Counted from the stretch's first letter, positions 48,871 to 58,221 are shown. The stretch is DNA of 64,000 nt from Neomoorella carbonis (GCF_045278715.1 NZ_CP136420.1:1426001-1490000), one strand, 5' to 3'. A program made the numbers and translations. The notes: generated by a model not told the origin, from the letters alone.

Positions 48871-50165
48871 CCATTTTCTCCTCCTTCTACCCGCACAACA
48901 CAGGCTATTTCTTTAACAACCGGCAGACCTGCCAAGACGCTCAGGGCATCCTGCAGGTTTTGTTCCCGGACACGGTGGGTAATGAGCACCAGCTCGGCCA
49001 GTTCCCCCAGCATGCGCTCCTGGATAACGGAGGCCAGGCTGACTTCCCGGTCACCAAAAACGCCGGCGATACTGGCAAGGACCCCCGGCCGGTCGACAAC
49101 AACCAGTCGCAAGTAATACTTTGTATTGATTGCTCCTATGGGTTTCAGGGGTTTGTCATAGAAGCAGGTACAGGATATGCGGCCCCGGGTTTTGTACTGG
49201 AGATTGCGGGCTGCTTCTATAATATCGCCCACCACGGCGCTGGCCGTAGGCATGGAGCCGGCACCCCGGCCGTAAAACATAGTTTCCCCTACGGCATCGC
49301 CTTCCACGAAAATGGCATTAAAAACATCGCTGACTGCCGCCAGGGGATGATTTAACGGTACCAGGGCCGGGTGGACCCGTACTTCGATTCCTTCTTCGTC
49401 CTCCCGGGCAATTCCTAAGAGTTTAACGGCATAACCCAGGTCGGCGGCGTAACTGATGTCCTGGGCAGTCAGGTGGCTGATGCCTTCCCGGTAAACATCC
49501 GGGTAAGTAATGCGGGTACCAAAGGCAATGGAAGCCAGAATGGCCATTTTGCGGGCGGCATCGTCACCTTCAATATCGGCCGCCGGATCGGCCTCGGCAT
49601 AACCCAGGGCTTGGGCTTCCCGAAGGACTTCTTCAAAACCACGGCCTTCCCGGCTCATCTTAGTGAGGATATAATTGGTGGTCCCGTTGACAATGCCCAT
49701 GACCTGGCGGATACGGTTGCCGGCCAGGCATTCCTTTAAGGGGCGAATAATGGGAATGCCACCACCTACACTGGCTTCAAAAAGAAGATCAACGCCGCTG
49801 GCCGCAGCGGCATCAAAAAGCTCCTTGCCGTGAAGGGCGAGGAGATCCTTGTTGGCCGTAACCACGCTTTTGCCCCGGCTGATCGCCTTGAGGATGTATT
49901 CCCGCGCGGCACCGGTGCCGCCCATCACTTCGACTATAATATGGATATCCGGGTCGGCCAGGATTGTTTCCGGTTCGGTAGTAAGCAAGTCGGGACTGAC
50001 TTGTACCTGGCGAGGTCGATGCCTGTCCCGTACCAGGATGCGGCTGATTTTTAAAGGCCGGCCCAGCTTCTGGGCGATGGCGGCGCCGTTCTGCTGCAGG
50101 AGGCGAACCACGCCGCTGCCCACGGTCCCCAGGCCCAGGAGGCCGATATTTATTGGTCCTGACAC
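48867..50165 (-). CDS. hom: Homoserine dehydrogenase
   Basis: A 432-residue protein. The NAD(P)-binding GLLGLGTVGSGVVRLL is followed by the catalytic-region VGGGIPIIRPLKECLAGNRI and EGDDAARKMAILA. A C-terminal ACT domain (LRLVVVDRPGVLASIAGVFG) allows feedback by threonine. It reduces aspartate semialdehyde to homoserine, the branch point for both the Met genes upstream and the Thr genes downstream. The start is a GTG at 50165 after AAGGAGAGTGAGG. Confidence 0.95.
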   Translation of the reverse strand: MSGPINIGLLGLGTVGSGVVRLLQQNGAAIAQKLGRPLKISRILVRDRHRPRQVQVSPDLLTTEPETILADPDIHIIVEVMGGTGAAREYILKAISRGKSVVTANKDLLALHGKELFDAAAASGVDLLFEASVGGGIPIIRPLKECLAGNRIRQVMGIVNGTTNYILTKMSREGRGFEEVLREAQALGYAEADPAADIEGDDAARKMAILASIAFGTRITYPDVYREGISHLTAQDISYAADLGYAVKLLGIAREDEEGIEVRVHPALVPLNHPLAAVSDVFNAIFVEGDAVGETMFYGRGAGSMPTASAVVGDIIEAARNLQYKTRGRISCTCFYDKPLKPIGAINTKYYLRLVVVDRPGVLASIAGVFGDREVSLASVIQERMLGELAELVLITHRVREQNLQDALSVLAGLPVVKEIACVVRVEGGENG

Positions 50166-50233
50166 ACCCTCACTCTCCTTGTACCTTTCAATTTTACCTT
50201 ATCCCTCACCGTTGGGCAATACTTTTTATCCAA

Positions 50234-51346
50234 TCAAATCGAGCTTAACCTGGCCAGGTAAGGTTTAATTATAGCTTCCAGCTGTTTAAATTCAATAAGA
50301 AAGGCGTCATGACCATAGGGAGAATTTAGTTCCATGTACTGGGCGCGACCGCCGCTGGCATTAATCAAACGGACGATCTCTTTCACCTGATAGGGAGGGA
50401 AAAGAAAATCGCTGGATATGCCTATCCCCAGACATGGAGGCAAATTATGCCATACTTCAGTATAATTTCCCCGGCCCCGGCTGACATCATGGAGATCAAT
50501 AGCTTTGGTCAGGTACAGATAAGCATTGGCGTCAAAGCGCTGCACCAGCTTTCTCCCCTGGTAAGCCAGGTAGCTTTCCACTTCAAACTGGCCCTCAAGC
50601 TGGTAGTATTTTCCCGGGTCCACCACGGTCCGCCCGAATTTCATGGTCCAGGAAGGGTCGCTCTTATAAGTAATGGTGCCAATCCGCCGGGCCAGGGCCA
50701 GTCCCCGTTGGGGTCCCGGGGTACCGTAATAGTCGCCGCCCTGCCAGTCTGGGTCGGCGTAGATGGCTTCTCGCTGGACATTGTTGAAAGCTATCTGCAT
50801 TGGCGTCGTCCGGCCGCAGGTGGCAATGGGGATAATGGCCGTTACCATTTCCGGGTAAAGGAAACCCCATTCCAGGACCTGCATACCGCCCATGGAACCG
50901 CCGATGGCCGCTACCAGGTGTTTCACGCCCAGGTAATCCAGCAGTATTTTCTGGGCCCGCACCATGTCGCGGATGGTAATTGTCGGGAATTCCAGACCAT
51001 ACGGCCTGCCGCTGGCCGGGTTTATGCTGGCCGGTCCGGTAGTCCCATAACAGCTGCCCAGGACGTTGGCGCAGATCACGAAAAAACGCCTGGTGTCCAG
51101 AGCCCTGCCCGGTCCCACCAGGGGGTCCCACCAGCCGGGCAGCCGGTCGTCCGGGGAATGGCGGCCGGCAATATGGGCGCTGCCGGTAAGGGCATGGAGA
51201 ACCAGGATGGCGTTATCCCCGGCAGCATTCAGCTCGCCATAGGTTTCATAGGCTATGGTAAGGGGGCCCAAACGGGCCCCGCTTTCCAGCTGCAGGCTTC
51301 CCGGCCAGTTATAAAACCGGGTGGTAACAATACCTACATCGCCCAT
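50234..51346 (-). CDS. metX: Homoserine O-acetyltransferase (MetX)
   Basis: A 370-residue alpha/beta-hydrolase. The nucleophile Ser is in GGSMGGMQVLEWGF, the acid Asp in SSDFLFPPYQ, the His in YGHDAFLIE, and the oxyanion region in NALTGSAH-like HALTGSAHIAG. It activates homoserine by acetylation for direct sulfhydrylation. One base separates it from the metY stop, so the two are coupled. MetX enzymes can use succinyl-CoA in some lineages; acetyl is the default guess. Confidence 0.93.
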   Translation of the reverse strand: MGDVGIVTTRFYNWPGSLQLESGARLGPLTIAYETYGELNAAGDNAILVLHALTGSAHIAGRHSPDDRLPGWWDPLVGPGRALDTRRFFVICANVLGSCYGTTGPASINPASGRPYGLEFPTITIRDMVRAQKILLDYLGVKHLVAAIGGSMGGMQVLEWGFLYPEMVTAIIPIATCGRTTPMQIAFNNVQREAIYADPDWQGGDYYGTPGPQRGLALARRIGTITYKSDPSWTMKFGRTVVDPGKYYQLEGQFEVESYLAYQGRKLVQRFDANAYLYLTKAIDLHDVSRGRGNYTEVWHNLPPCLGIGISSDFLFPPYQVKEIVRLINASGGRAQYMELNSPYGHDAFLIEFKQLEAIIKPYLARLSSI

Positions 51347-51347
51347 A

Positions 51348-52634
51348 CTATAATCTGCTCCTGCTCAGGGCCTGATCCAGGTCGGCAATGAGGTCGTCGA
51401 CATCCTCCAGGCCGATGGAGAGGCGGACCAGATCCTCAGTTACACCTGATGCCAGCTGCTCCTCGGGCGTTAATTGCTGGTGGGTAGTGCTGGCCGGGTG
51501 GATGACCAGGGACTTGGCGTCACCGACATTGGCCAGGAGAGAGAACAGCTCCAGGCTGTTGATAAATTTTTTCCCTGCTTCCCTGCCACCTTTAATACCA
51601 AAGGTTAAAATCGCCCCTGCCCCCCGGGGGAGGTACTTTTGCACCCGTTCATAGGAGGGGTGGTTGGGCAGGCCGGGATAACTTACCCAGGCGACGGCCG
51701 GGTGTTCTGCCAGCCAGCGGGCAATCTTCATGGCATTCTGGACGTGCCGCTCCATACGTAAGGGCAGGGTTTCCAGCCCCTGGAGAAAAAGGAAAGCATT
51801 GAAGGGGCTTAAAGCCGGTCCCATGTCGCGCAGGAGCTGGGCCCGCGCCTTGACGATATAGGCCGCTGGCCCGAAAGCCTTCAGATAACTGAGACCGTGA
51901 TAACTGGGGTCCGGATCCACCAGGCCGGGAAATTTGCCGTTGTCCCAGTTGAATTTACCGGCATCGACTATGACTCCGCCTATGGAGGTGCCGTGGCCGC
52001 CGATAAACTTGGTGGCTGAATGGACGACAATATCGGCACCGAAGGCAATGGGCTGGCATAAATACGGCGTGGCAAAGGTGTTGTCCACGATCAGGGGTAT
52101 ACCGGCCGCGTGGGCGATGGCCGCCAGGGCTTCCAGGTCCGGTACGTCGAGCTTGGGGTTGCCTATGATTTCTACATAGATGGCACGGGTGTTGTCGTTA
52201 ATGGCCCTCCGGTAATCTTCCGGATCGGTACTGTCGACGAAGCGGACCTTGATGCCGAATTTCGGCAGGGTGTAATTAAAGAGGGTGAAAGTGCCGCCGT
52301 AAAGGCTGGTGGAAGCCACGATTTCCTGCCCGGCGGTGGCAATATTGGCAATGGCCAGGGTGATAGCCGCCTGGCCGGAGGCCGTAGCCAGCGCCCCCAC
52401 CCCACCTTCCAGGGCGGCCATTCTTTTTTCGAAAACATCGGTAGTGGGGTTCGTGATCCGGGTGTAGATGTTGCCGGGTTCGCTTAAGGCAAAAAGGGTC
52501 GCCGCATGGTCGGCATCCCGGAAAACGTAGGAAGTGGTCTGGTAAATGGGGACGGCTCGCGCTCCCGTAGCCGGATCTGGTTCCTGGCCGGCGTGGACCG
52601 CCAGGGTGGCAAAACGGTACTGCTGCTTGGACAT
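51348..52634 (-). CDS. metY: O-acetylhomoserine sulfhydrylase (aminocarboxypropyltransferase)
   Basis: A 428-residue Cys/Met-metabolism PLP enzyme. The N-terminus FATLAVHAGQEPDPATGARA, the PLP Lys in VHSATKFIGGHGTSIGGVIV and the C-terminal RLSIGLEDVDDLIADLDQAL are typical of MetY. It makes homocysteine from O-acetylhomoserine and sulfide. It is the first gene after the SAM riboswitch. ATG 52634 follows GAGAGGGGAATACCT. Confidence 0.94.
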   Translation of the reverse strand: MSKQQYRFATLAVHAGQEPDPATGARAVPIYQTTSYVFRDADHAATLFALSEPGNIYTRITNPTTDVFEKRMAALEGGVGALATASGQAAITLAIANIATAGQEIVASTSLYGGTFTLFNYTLPKFGIKVRFVDSTDPEDYRRAINDNTRAIYVEIIGNPKLDVPDLEALAAIAHAAGIPLIVDNTFATPYLCQPIAFGADIVVHSATKFIGGHGTSIGGVIVDAGKFNWDNGKFPGLVDPDPSYHGLSYLKAFGPAAYIVKARAQLLRDMGPALSPFNAFLFLQGLETLPLRMERHVQNAMKIARWLAEHPAVAWVSYPGLPNHPSYERVQKYLPRGAGAILTFGIKGGREAGKKFINSLELFSLLANVGDAKSLVIHPASTTHQQLTPEEQLASGVTEDLVRLSIGLEDVDDLIADLDQALSRSRL

Positions 52635-52678
52635 AGGTATTCCCCTCTCTATATTTTAATTAGCCGGCTGCGGGGGAA

Positions 52679-52837
52679 TAAAAAAGCCTCTCCGATAAGA
52701 AGAGGCATAACTTTCTTACCCCCCTTATCTCTCAGGGCTTGTGCCCTGCAGGAATTGGCACCTGTCGCCCCCGGAAAACCGGGACAGCGGGTTGCCGGGT
52801 TTCATCGGGCCAGTCCCTCCACCACTCTTGATAAGAG
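52679..52837 (-). ncRNA. SAM-I (S-box) riboswitch with terminator
   Basis: On the minus strand the aptamer (52837-52724) shows the S-box consensus. It begins CTCTTATCAAGAGTGG, continues GGAGGGACTGGCCCGATGAA and CCCGGCAACC, and closes with CTGAGAGATAAGGG, whose GATAAG pairs with the initial CTTATC. A terminator hairpin GCCTCT...AGAGGC (52706-52686) with six T's follows. SAM binding should switch off the whole downstream Met/Thr operon. Confidence 0.96.
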
Positions 52838-52876
52838 TTTTTAGTTCCTGTATTAAGTTAAGCCAGCTTGATATCA

Positions 52877-52905
52877 ACTATAAACCCTGTTTCAATGCGT
52901 GTCAA
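52877..52905 (-). promoter_or_regulatory. Sigma-A promoter of the metY operon
   Basis: TTGACA (52905-52900), 17 bases, TATAGT (52882-52877) on the minus strand, about 40 bases ahead of the riboswitch. Confidence 0.82.
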
Positions 52906-52918
52906 GAACTTTTTATAT

Positions 52919-53662
52919 TTATCCCTGGCGCCAGGTGGCGGCTATTTGCTCCTCGACGTCTTCCAGGTGCCGCAGCATGGCTGCCGCAGCCTCTTCACCG
53001 TTACGCTTGATTAAAGCCTTTACTATCTCATAGTGTTCATCGACCGAGCGTTCGCCGCGGCCGGGAATGGCCAGGCTGCGGGAACGGCTGTCGGCCAGGA
53101 GGTCGAGCATGCTGTGCATCAGGCGCACCAGGACGGTGTTGCCTGTGGCCTGGGCTAGGCGATAATGGAAATTGCTGTCGTGCCCGGCGAGGAGGGAAAG
53201 GCGGCCGCTGCGCAGGCGTCCCAGATGTTCCCTGGTGGTGGTCACCATACTGGCCAGTTCCTGGATATCGGTTTGGCTGGCCCTTTCCGCCACCCAGCGG
53301 GCTGCCTGGGGCTCCAACACTTTACGTACTTCAAATAGATGCAAAACGGTATCCCTGTTCACCGGCAGGTGGCTGGCAAAGCGTTTCAAGTACTCATCTG
53401 GATCCTGTTCACTAATGAAAGCCCCCTGGCCGTGACGAATGCTCACCAGGCCCTCGGCAGCCAGCATTTTTAAGGCTTCCCGGACGGACGTGCGGCTCAC
53501 ACCCAGCATTTCCGCCAGTTCCCGCTCGGCCGGCAGGCGATCGCCGGGCTTCATCCGCCCCTCGAAGATGCTCTTTTTGATTTCATCTACCACCCGGTGG
53601 TAGACGCTTTTGGGATTGCGGTTAATGGGCTGGAAAAGCCTTTCTGTCGATCTATCGCGCAA
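52919..53662 (-). CDS. FadR/FCD-type GntR-family transcription regulator
   Basis: A 247-residue regulator. The N-terminal winged helix-turn-helix (GDRLPAERELAEMLGVSRTS VREALKMLAAEGLV) is followed by an FCD ligand domain with metal-type residues (LLAGHDSNFHYRLAQATGN, later DEHYEIVKAL). Such proteins sense small organic acids or amino-acid derivatives. It is divergent from the D-aminoacylase gene, the likely target. A TGGT-x3-ACC site lies in its own leader. The start is TTG at 53662 after AGGAG. Confidence 0.85.
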   Translation of the reverse strand: MRDRSTERLFQPINRNPKSVYHRVVDEIKKSIFEGRMKPGDRLPAERELAEMLGVSRTSVREALKMLAAEGLVSIRHGQGAFISEQDPDEYLKRFASHLPVNRDTVLHLFEVRKVLEPQAARWVAERASQTDIQELASMVTTTREHLGRLRSGRLSLLAGHDSNFHYRLAQATGNTVLVRLMHSMLDLLADSRSRSLAIPGRGERSVDEHYEIVKALIKRNGEEAAAAMLRHLEDVEEQIAATWRQG

Positions 53663-53687
53663 GGGTTATCGCTCCTGTACCCGGGAC

Positions 53688-53704
53688 AAGTGGTCTTACC
53701 TCTT
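53688..53704. promoter_or_regulatory. Candidate FadR-type operator
   Basis: AAGTGGTCTTACCTCTT: the core TGGTCTTACC fits the FadR-family half-sites TGGT and ACC around three bases, with AAG/CTT flanks. It lies 26 bases ahead of the regulator's start codon. Confidence 0.45.
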
Positions 53705-53794
53705 TTAAATTGTACCATAACCCGGGGGAGCAGTAAATAATCTATTATCATGGCGTTAAAGAAACAAATAACATAGTTAAAAACGGGATTAAAC

Positions 53795-53823
53795 TTGTAC
53801 ATCCAAATAATTGCTGGTAGAAT
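53795..53823 (+). promoter_or_regulatory. Sigma-A promoter of the D-aminoacylase gene
   Basis: TTGTAC (53795-53800), 17 bases, TAGAAT (53818-53823). Confidence 0.7.
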
Positions 53824-53836
53824 GGAGATGTAAAAA

Positions 53837-53854
53837 CCGGGGCTTAGACCCCGG
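53837..53854 (+). promoter_or_regulatory. Leader hairpin ahead of the D-aminoacylase gene
   Basis: CCGGGG - CTTAGA - CCCCGG, six G-C pairs, then CTTTTC. It lies within the first 30 bases of the predicted transcript. It could be an attenuator or an mRNA-stabilising stem; the T-run is short. Confidence 0.6.
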
Positions 53855-53888
53855 CTTTTCTATCAATAATATTAGGAGATGGCTTATC

Positions 53889-55511
53889 GTGTTTTCCTTG
53901 CTGATTAAGGGCGGCACGGTAGTTGATGGTACCGGTCGCCCTCCTTTTCGGGCCGATGTGGGGTTGCAAGGAACAAAGATTGCCGCCCTGGGCAGGTTGG
54001 AGGACATACCCGCCGGGAAAGTCATTGACGCCACCGGTCTGGTAGTTGCCCCCGGTTTTATTGATTTTCACAGCCACGCCGATGCCGAACTCCTGAGGGA
54101 CCCGGAGGACCGGGCCAAGCTGGCCCAGGGAGTCACCACCGAGGTCATCGGCAATTGCGGCATGTCCCTTGTTCCCGGCCACCGGGAAAGTCTCTCCATG
54201 CTGGCCGCCTATGCCGGCCCGGTGCTGGGGGAAATTCCAGCCGGTTTCCAGGCTGCCGGGGTAAAAGATTACTTTTCCCGCCTAACACGCCAGGGCATAG
54301 CTGTTAATGTGGCTACTTTAGCCGGTCACGGTTCTATCCGCCTGGCGGTCATGGGTATGGCCGCCCGCCAGGCCGGTAAGGCGGAGATGGACGCCATGGC
54401 GGCCCTTCTCGAACAGGCCATGAGCGAAGGGGCTACGGGTCTGTCCAGCGGTTTACTCTACCCGCCGGGATGCTATGCTCCGACAGGAGAACTAATCGCC
54501 CTCTGCCGGGTAGTCCGGCAGTACGGTGGTATTTACGTCAGCCACATCCGCAATGAATCGGACGGTGTCCTGGAGGCTATAGAGGAAGCCCTGGAAATCG
54601 GCCGGGAGGCCGGCATTCCCGTGCATATCTCTCACCTTAAAGCCTGCGGTCCCCGTAACTGGCCGAAAATACCCCGGGCCCTGGCCCTGCTGGCGGCAGC
54701 CCGGGAGCATGGGCAAGACGTCACCTGGGACGTCTACCCCTACATCGCCGGTTCGACTACAGCCGCCTCCCTCCTGCCCCCCTGGGCCGTCGCCGGGGGT
54801 GAGGCCGCTATCCGGGAACGCCTGAATTCTCCGGATATCCGCCGGGAAATAAAAAAGACCTGGCAGGAAGGCCTGCCGGGATGGGATAATATGGTCAAAT
54901 CCTTAGGCTATGATCGGCTGGTAATCAACGCTGTAGCCCACAGGGAAAATGCGGATTGCGTAGGTCTAACCCTGGCCGAGATTGGTGCCCGGCGCCAATG
55001 CGATCCGGCTGACGTCCTCCTGGACCTGCTGCAGGTTGAAGGCGGCAGCCTGGCCATTGAAACCTATCACGGCTGTGAGGAAACCCTTGCTATGATTCTG
55101 CGCCACCCGTTGACGGTCATAGGCAGCGACGGCATCTATTCCGGCGACCATGTTCACCCCCGCCTGTACGGCACCTTTGTGCGGGTTCTGGGCCGTTATG
55201 TCCGGGAACGCCGGCTCCTTACTCTGGAAGAAGCCGTGGCCAAGATGACCTCCCGCCCTGCGGCCAGGCTCGGCCTAAAGAAACGCGGTCTGGTAAAGGC
55301 AGGGTATTACGCCGACCTGGTCGTCTTCGACCCGGATACTGTCGCCGATCGGGCCACATTCCAGGAGCCGGCCCGGACGCCAGCCGGTATCGCGGCGGTT
55401 ATTGTTAACGGCCGGGTGGCCTACCAGGACGGCCGGTTTACTGGCGAACTGGCGGGGGTTACACTTACCTGTAATGCTGCAGGTGCTTCCAGCAGCCAGG
55501 AAGTAAAATAA
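53889..55511 (+). CDS. N-acyl-D-amino-acid deacylase (amidohydrolase superfamily)
   Basis: A 540-residue zinc amidohydrolase. The N-terminal beta domain (LLIKGGTVVDGTG) is followed by the metal site VAPGFIDFHSHADAEL (H-x-H). TEVIGNCGMSLVP, YVSHIRNESDGVLEAIEEAL, VHISHLKACG and the catalytic Asp region VIGSDGIYSGDHVHPR follow. It hydrolyses N-acyl-D-amino acids or D-peptide-like compounds. The start is a GTG at 53889 after TTAGGAGATGG; the open frame back to 53811 covers the promoter and leader hairpin and is not coding. It is probably controlled by the divergent FadR-type regulator. Confidence 0.88.
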   Translation: MFSLLIKGGTVVDGTGRPPFRADVGLQGTKIAALGRLEDIPAGKVIDATGLVVAPGFIDFHSHADAELLRDPEDRAKLAQGVTTEVIGNCGMSLVPGHRESLSMLAAYAGPVLGEIPAGFQAAGVKDYFSRLTRQGIAVNVATLAGHGSIRLAVMGMAARQAGKAEMDAMAALLEQAMSEGATGLSSGLLYPPGCYAPTGELIALCRVVRQYGGIYVSHIRNESDGVLEAIEEALEIGREAGIPVHISHLKACGPRNWPKIPRALALLAAAREHGQDVTWDVYPYIAGSTTAASLLPPWAVAGGEAAIRERLNSPDIRREIKKTWQEGLPGWDNMVKSLGYDRLVINAVAHRENADCVGLTLAEIGARRQCDPADVLLDLLQVEGGSLAIETYHGCEETLAMILRHPLTVIGSDGIYSGDHVHPRLYGTFVRVLGRYVRERRLLTLEEAVAKMTSRPAARLGLKKRGLVKAGYYADLVVFDPDTVADRATFQEPARTPAGIAAVIVNGRVAYQDGRFTGELAGVTLTCNAAGASSSQEVK

Positions 55512-55531
55512 GCCGGGACAACACCCCGGCT
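55511..55531. terminator. Weak hairpin between convergent genes
   Basis: AGCCGGG - acaacac - CCCGGCT with no long T-run on either side. It may end both the D-aminoacylase and spoIVA transcripts. Confidence 0.45.
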
Positions 55532-55546
55532 ATCTGGTGTTTGTTC

Positions 55547-57025
55547 CTAAATTATAATACAGATCAGCCCGCCGCCGCCGTCGTTGACGATGCGTTCTAC
55601 TGTTTCCTGGAGCTTCACCTGGGCGCTTTCCGGCATGCGGTAGAGTTTGCTCTGGATACCCTCCCGCACCAGTTCGCTCAATGATTTACCGAAAACATTG
55701 GTCTGCCAGATCTTCTGGGGATTATCTTCAAACTCCTCCATGATGTATTTCACCAGGTCCTCGCACTGTTTTTCGGTACCGATGAGGGGTGTTACCTCGG
55801 TGGTGATATCAGCGCGGATGAAGTGGTAAGATGGAGCGGTGGCTTTTAGCCTTACGCCGGAGCGGCCGCCCTGCTTGATAAGTTCCGGCTCGGCCAGTTC
55901 CATTTCTTCCTCGGTGGGCGTGACGACACCGTAGCCGGTGTTGCGTACTTCCTGGATGCCATAGGCGATTTTATCCCATTCCTTTTTGATGCCGGCCAGT
56001 TCCCGTATCCAGCGCAGGATATCCTGGTCACCGCTGATGTCCAGGCCGCTGACTTCCCGTAAGATCTGGTAGAAGAGCCCTTCCCTGGTCGCCAGGTCAA
56101 TGTGGGCGGTACCGGTGCCCAGGTCCATGTCCTTTAAAGCTACCCGGGAAACATATTCATTTTCATTAAGCCGCTCAACAGCGCCATTAATATCTCGCAG
56201 GCGCCGGACGTCACCCACCGCTTCCCGGACGGCATTTTCCAGCTGCTGCCGCAGCCAGTGGTCGCCGGTCAGTTCATCCACCCAGCGGGGCAGATTGACG
56301 TTGACTTCGGCCACCGGGAATTCATAGAGGGCCTCTTCCATGATATGCAGGACGTCCTCTTCGCTTAAATGCAAGCAGTCCACCGGCAGAACCGGTACAT
56401 CATAGGTGGCCTCCAGTTCCCCGGCCAAAGAAATTGTCTCCTCGGCAAGGGGATGGACGGAATTGAGCAGGACGACAAAGGGCTTGCCTAAATCCTTGAG
56501 TTCCCAGATGACCCGTTCCTCGGCATCGACGTAATCTTCCCGGGGAATCTCGGTGATACTGCCATCGGTGGTGACAACTATACCTATGGTGGCGTGGTCG
56601 GTAATTACCTTGCGCGTGCCTGTTTCCGCTGCTTCCTGGAAAGGTACCGGCTCCTCAAACCAGGGCGTCCGGACCATCCTGGGGCCCCCGCCCTCTTCAT
56701 AACCCAGGGCGCCGGGTACTGTATAGCCGACGCAGTCGACCAGACGCACGCGCATCTTCAACCCTTCACGGATGGTAATCTCCACCGCTTCATTGGGGAT
56801 AAATTTGGGTTCGGTGGTCATAATCATGCGCCCGGCGCCGCTCTGGGGCAATTCATCCCTGGCCCGGTCCCGCTCATTGGGATTTTTGATGTTCGGCAAC
56901 ACCAGCTTTTCCATGAATTGAGTAATAAAAGTCGACTTGCCGCTGCGTACCGGCCCCATAACGCCGAGATAAATATCACCACCGGTACGTTCGGCTATAT
57001 CCCGGAAAATATCCCGCTTTTCCAC
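55547..57025 (-). CDS. spoIVA: Stage IV sporulation protein A (coat morphogenetic ATPase)
   Basis: A 492-residue protein. Walker A GPVRSGKS at 24-31, LVDCVGYTVPGALGYEEGGG as the sensor region, and the C-terminus LQETVERIVNDGGGGLICII are the SpoIVA signature. It polymerises with ATP hydrolysis on the outer forespore membrane and anchors the spore coat. It shows the organism makes endospores. The start is a GTG at 57025 after GGGAGGGAG. It is separated from gpsA by a terminator and about 190 bases, so it has its own promoter, expected to be mother-cell specific. Confidence 0.96.
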   Translation of the reverse strand: MEKRDIFRDIAERTGGDIYLGVMGPVRSGKSTFITQFMEKLVLPNIKNPNERDRARDELPQSGAGRMIMTTEPKFIPNEAVEITIREGLKMRVRLVDCVGYTVPGALGYEEGGGPRMVRTPWFEEPVPFQEAAETGTRKVITDHATIGIVVTTDGSITEIPREDYVDAEERVIWELKDLGKPFVVLLNSVHPLAEETISLAGELEATYDVPVLPVDCLHLSEEDVLHIMEEALYEFPVAEVNVNLPRWVDELTGDHWLRQQLENAVREAVGDVRRLRDINGAVERLNENEYVSRVALKDMDLGTGTAHIDLATREGLFYQILREVSGLDISGDQDILRWIRELAGIKKEWDKIAYGIQEVRNTGYGVVTPTEEEMELAEPELIKQGGRSGVRLKATAPSYHFIRADITTEVTPLIGTEKQCEDLVKYIMEEFEDNPQKIWQTNVFGKSLSELVREGIQSKLYRMPESAQVKLQETVERIVNDGGGGLICIII

Positions 57026-57173
57026 CCCGTATTCTCCCTCCCCAGGCCATTTAGTTTACCGTTCAGTCCTGCTGGCATGTTTTAACAATACATCTATATG
57101 ACTTGGCAGCCAGAATATGACCTAAAATCATTTTTTAGGGGTTAACCTTTTACAAATATATGCACCCGGGGAC

Positions 57174-57205
57174 AAGAAAAGAACCTGCCGCGGTGGACAG
57201 GTTCT
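57174..57205 (-). terminator. Terminator after gpsA
   Basis: Minus strand: GAACCTG...CAGGTTC arms at 57204-57181, with a T-rich TTTTCTTG after. It ends the operon running leftward from der. Confidence 0.8.
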
Positions 57206-57212
57206 ATAATTT

Positions 57213-58220
57213 TTACCAGATGCCTGTTTCAACTTCGTGGGTGCGTGGCCGCTCCATAAGGGCTGCCACACAGTCCCGTACAGGTTTGCCTTTATAAAGG
57301 ACCTGGTAAATTTCTTCGGTAATAGGCATCCGGATCTGGTATTGGTAAGCTAAATCCCGGGCTGCCGCCGTAGTCCGCACACCTTCCACTACCATACCCA
57401 TCCCGGCCAGGACTTCGGCCAGGGCCTTGCCCTCCCCCAGCTGTATCCCGGCGCGGCGGTTGCGGCTGTACATGCTGGTACAGGTAACAATCAAATCGCC
57501 GATACCGCTCAAACCGGCAAAAGTCATAGCTTTGCCCCCCAGGGCTACCCCCAGCCGGGTAATTTCCGCTATACCCCTGGTCATAAGGGCCGCCCGGGCA
57601 TTATCACCCAAGCCCAGACCATCGGCAATCCCGGTGGCCAGGGCAATAATATTTTTCAAAGCGCCGCCAAATTCGACCCCTGCTACGTCGGGATTGGTAT
57701 AAACGCGGAAGGTAGGGTCCATAAAAATATCCTGGACATATGCAGCTACATCCCTGTCAGCAGCAGCTACGACCACGGTAGTCGGCAGGCCGCGGCCAAC
57801 TTCTTCGGCATGGCTGGGACCGGAAAGCACCGCCACCCGGGTAAAACCTTCTTCAGCCAGGACTTGTGATAAACGTTTTTTAGTGTCCAGTTCCAGCCCT
57901 TTTGCGGTGTTTACGACTATAGTGCCTGGAGATAAAAAAGGTTTTACCTGCCGGGCTGTTAACCGGACGGCATGGGAGGGTACGCTGAAAACAACCAGGC
58001 TTGCCTCCCTGGTAGCTGCCTGTAGATCAATCGTCGGCCTGATGCCGGCAGGTAATTTGACTCCCGGTAAATATGCTTTATTTTCCTTCTTTTCTTCCAG
58101 TTCAGCCGCAACTTCCCTGCGCCTGGCCCACAGATTCACCTGGAACCCCTTGCGAGCCAGCAAAACGGCCAGTGCCGTCCCCCAGCTGCCGGCACCAATG
58201 ACGGCAATAGTTCCCACCAA
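57213..58220 (-). CDS. gpsA: Glycerol-3-phosphate dehydrogenase [NAD(P)+]
   Basis: A 335-residue protein. GAGSWGTALAVLLARKG binds the cofactor, and VEFGGALKNIIALATGIADG carries the catalytic Lys. SGPSHAEEVGRGLPT and GLSGIGDLIVTCTSMYSRNR are also typical. It makes sn-glycerol 3-phosphate for phospholipids. It follows plsY after one base, so substrate supply and first acylation are co-expressed. Confidence 0.96.
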   Translation of the reverse strand: MVGTIAVIGAGSWGTALAVLLARKGFQVNLWARRREVAAELEEKKENKAYLPGVKLPAGIRPTIDLQAATREASLVVFSVPSHAVRLTARQVKPFLSPGTIVVNTAKGLELDTKKRLSQVLAEEGFTRVAVLSGPSHAEEVGRGLPTTVVVAAADRDVAAYVQDIFMDPTFRVYTNPDVAGVEFGGALKNIIALATGIADGLGLGDNARAALMTRGIAEITRLGVALGGKAMTFAGLSGIGDLIVTCTSMYSRNRRAGIQLGEGKALAEVLAGMGMVVEGVRTTAAARDLAYQYQIRMPITEEIYQVLYKGKPVRDCVAALMERPRTHEVETGIW

Positions 58221-58221
58221 T

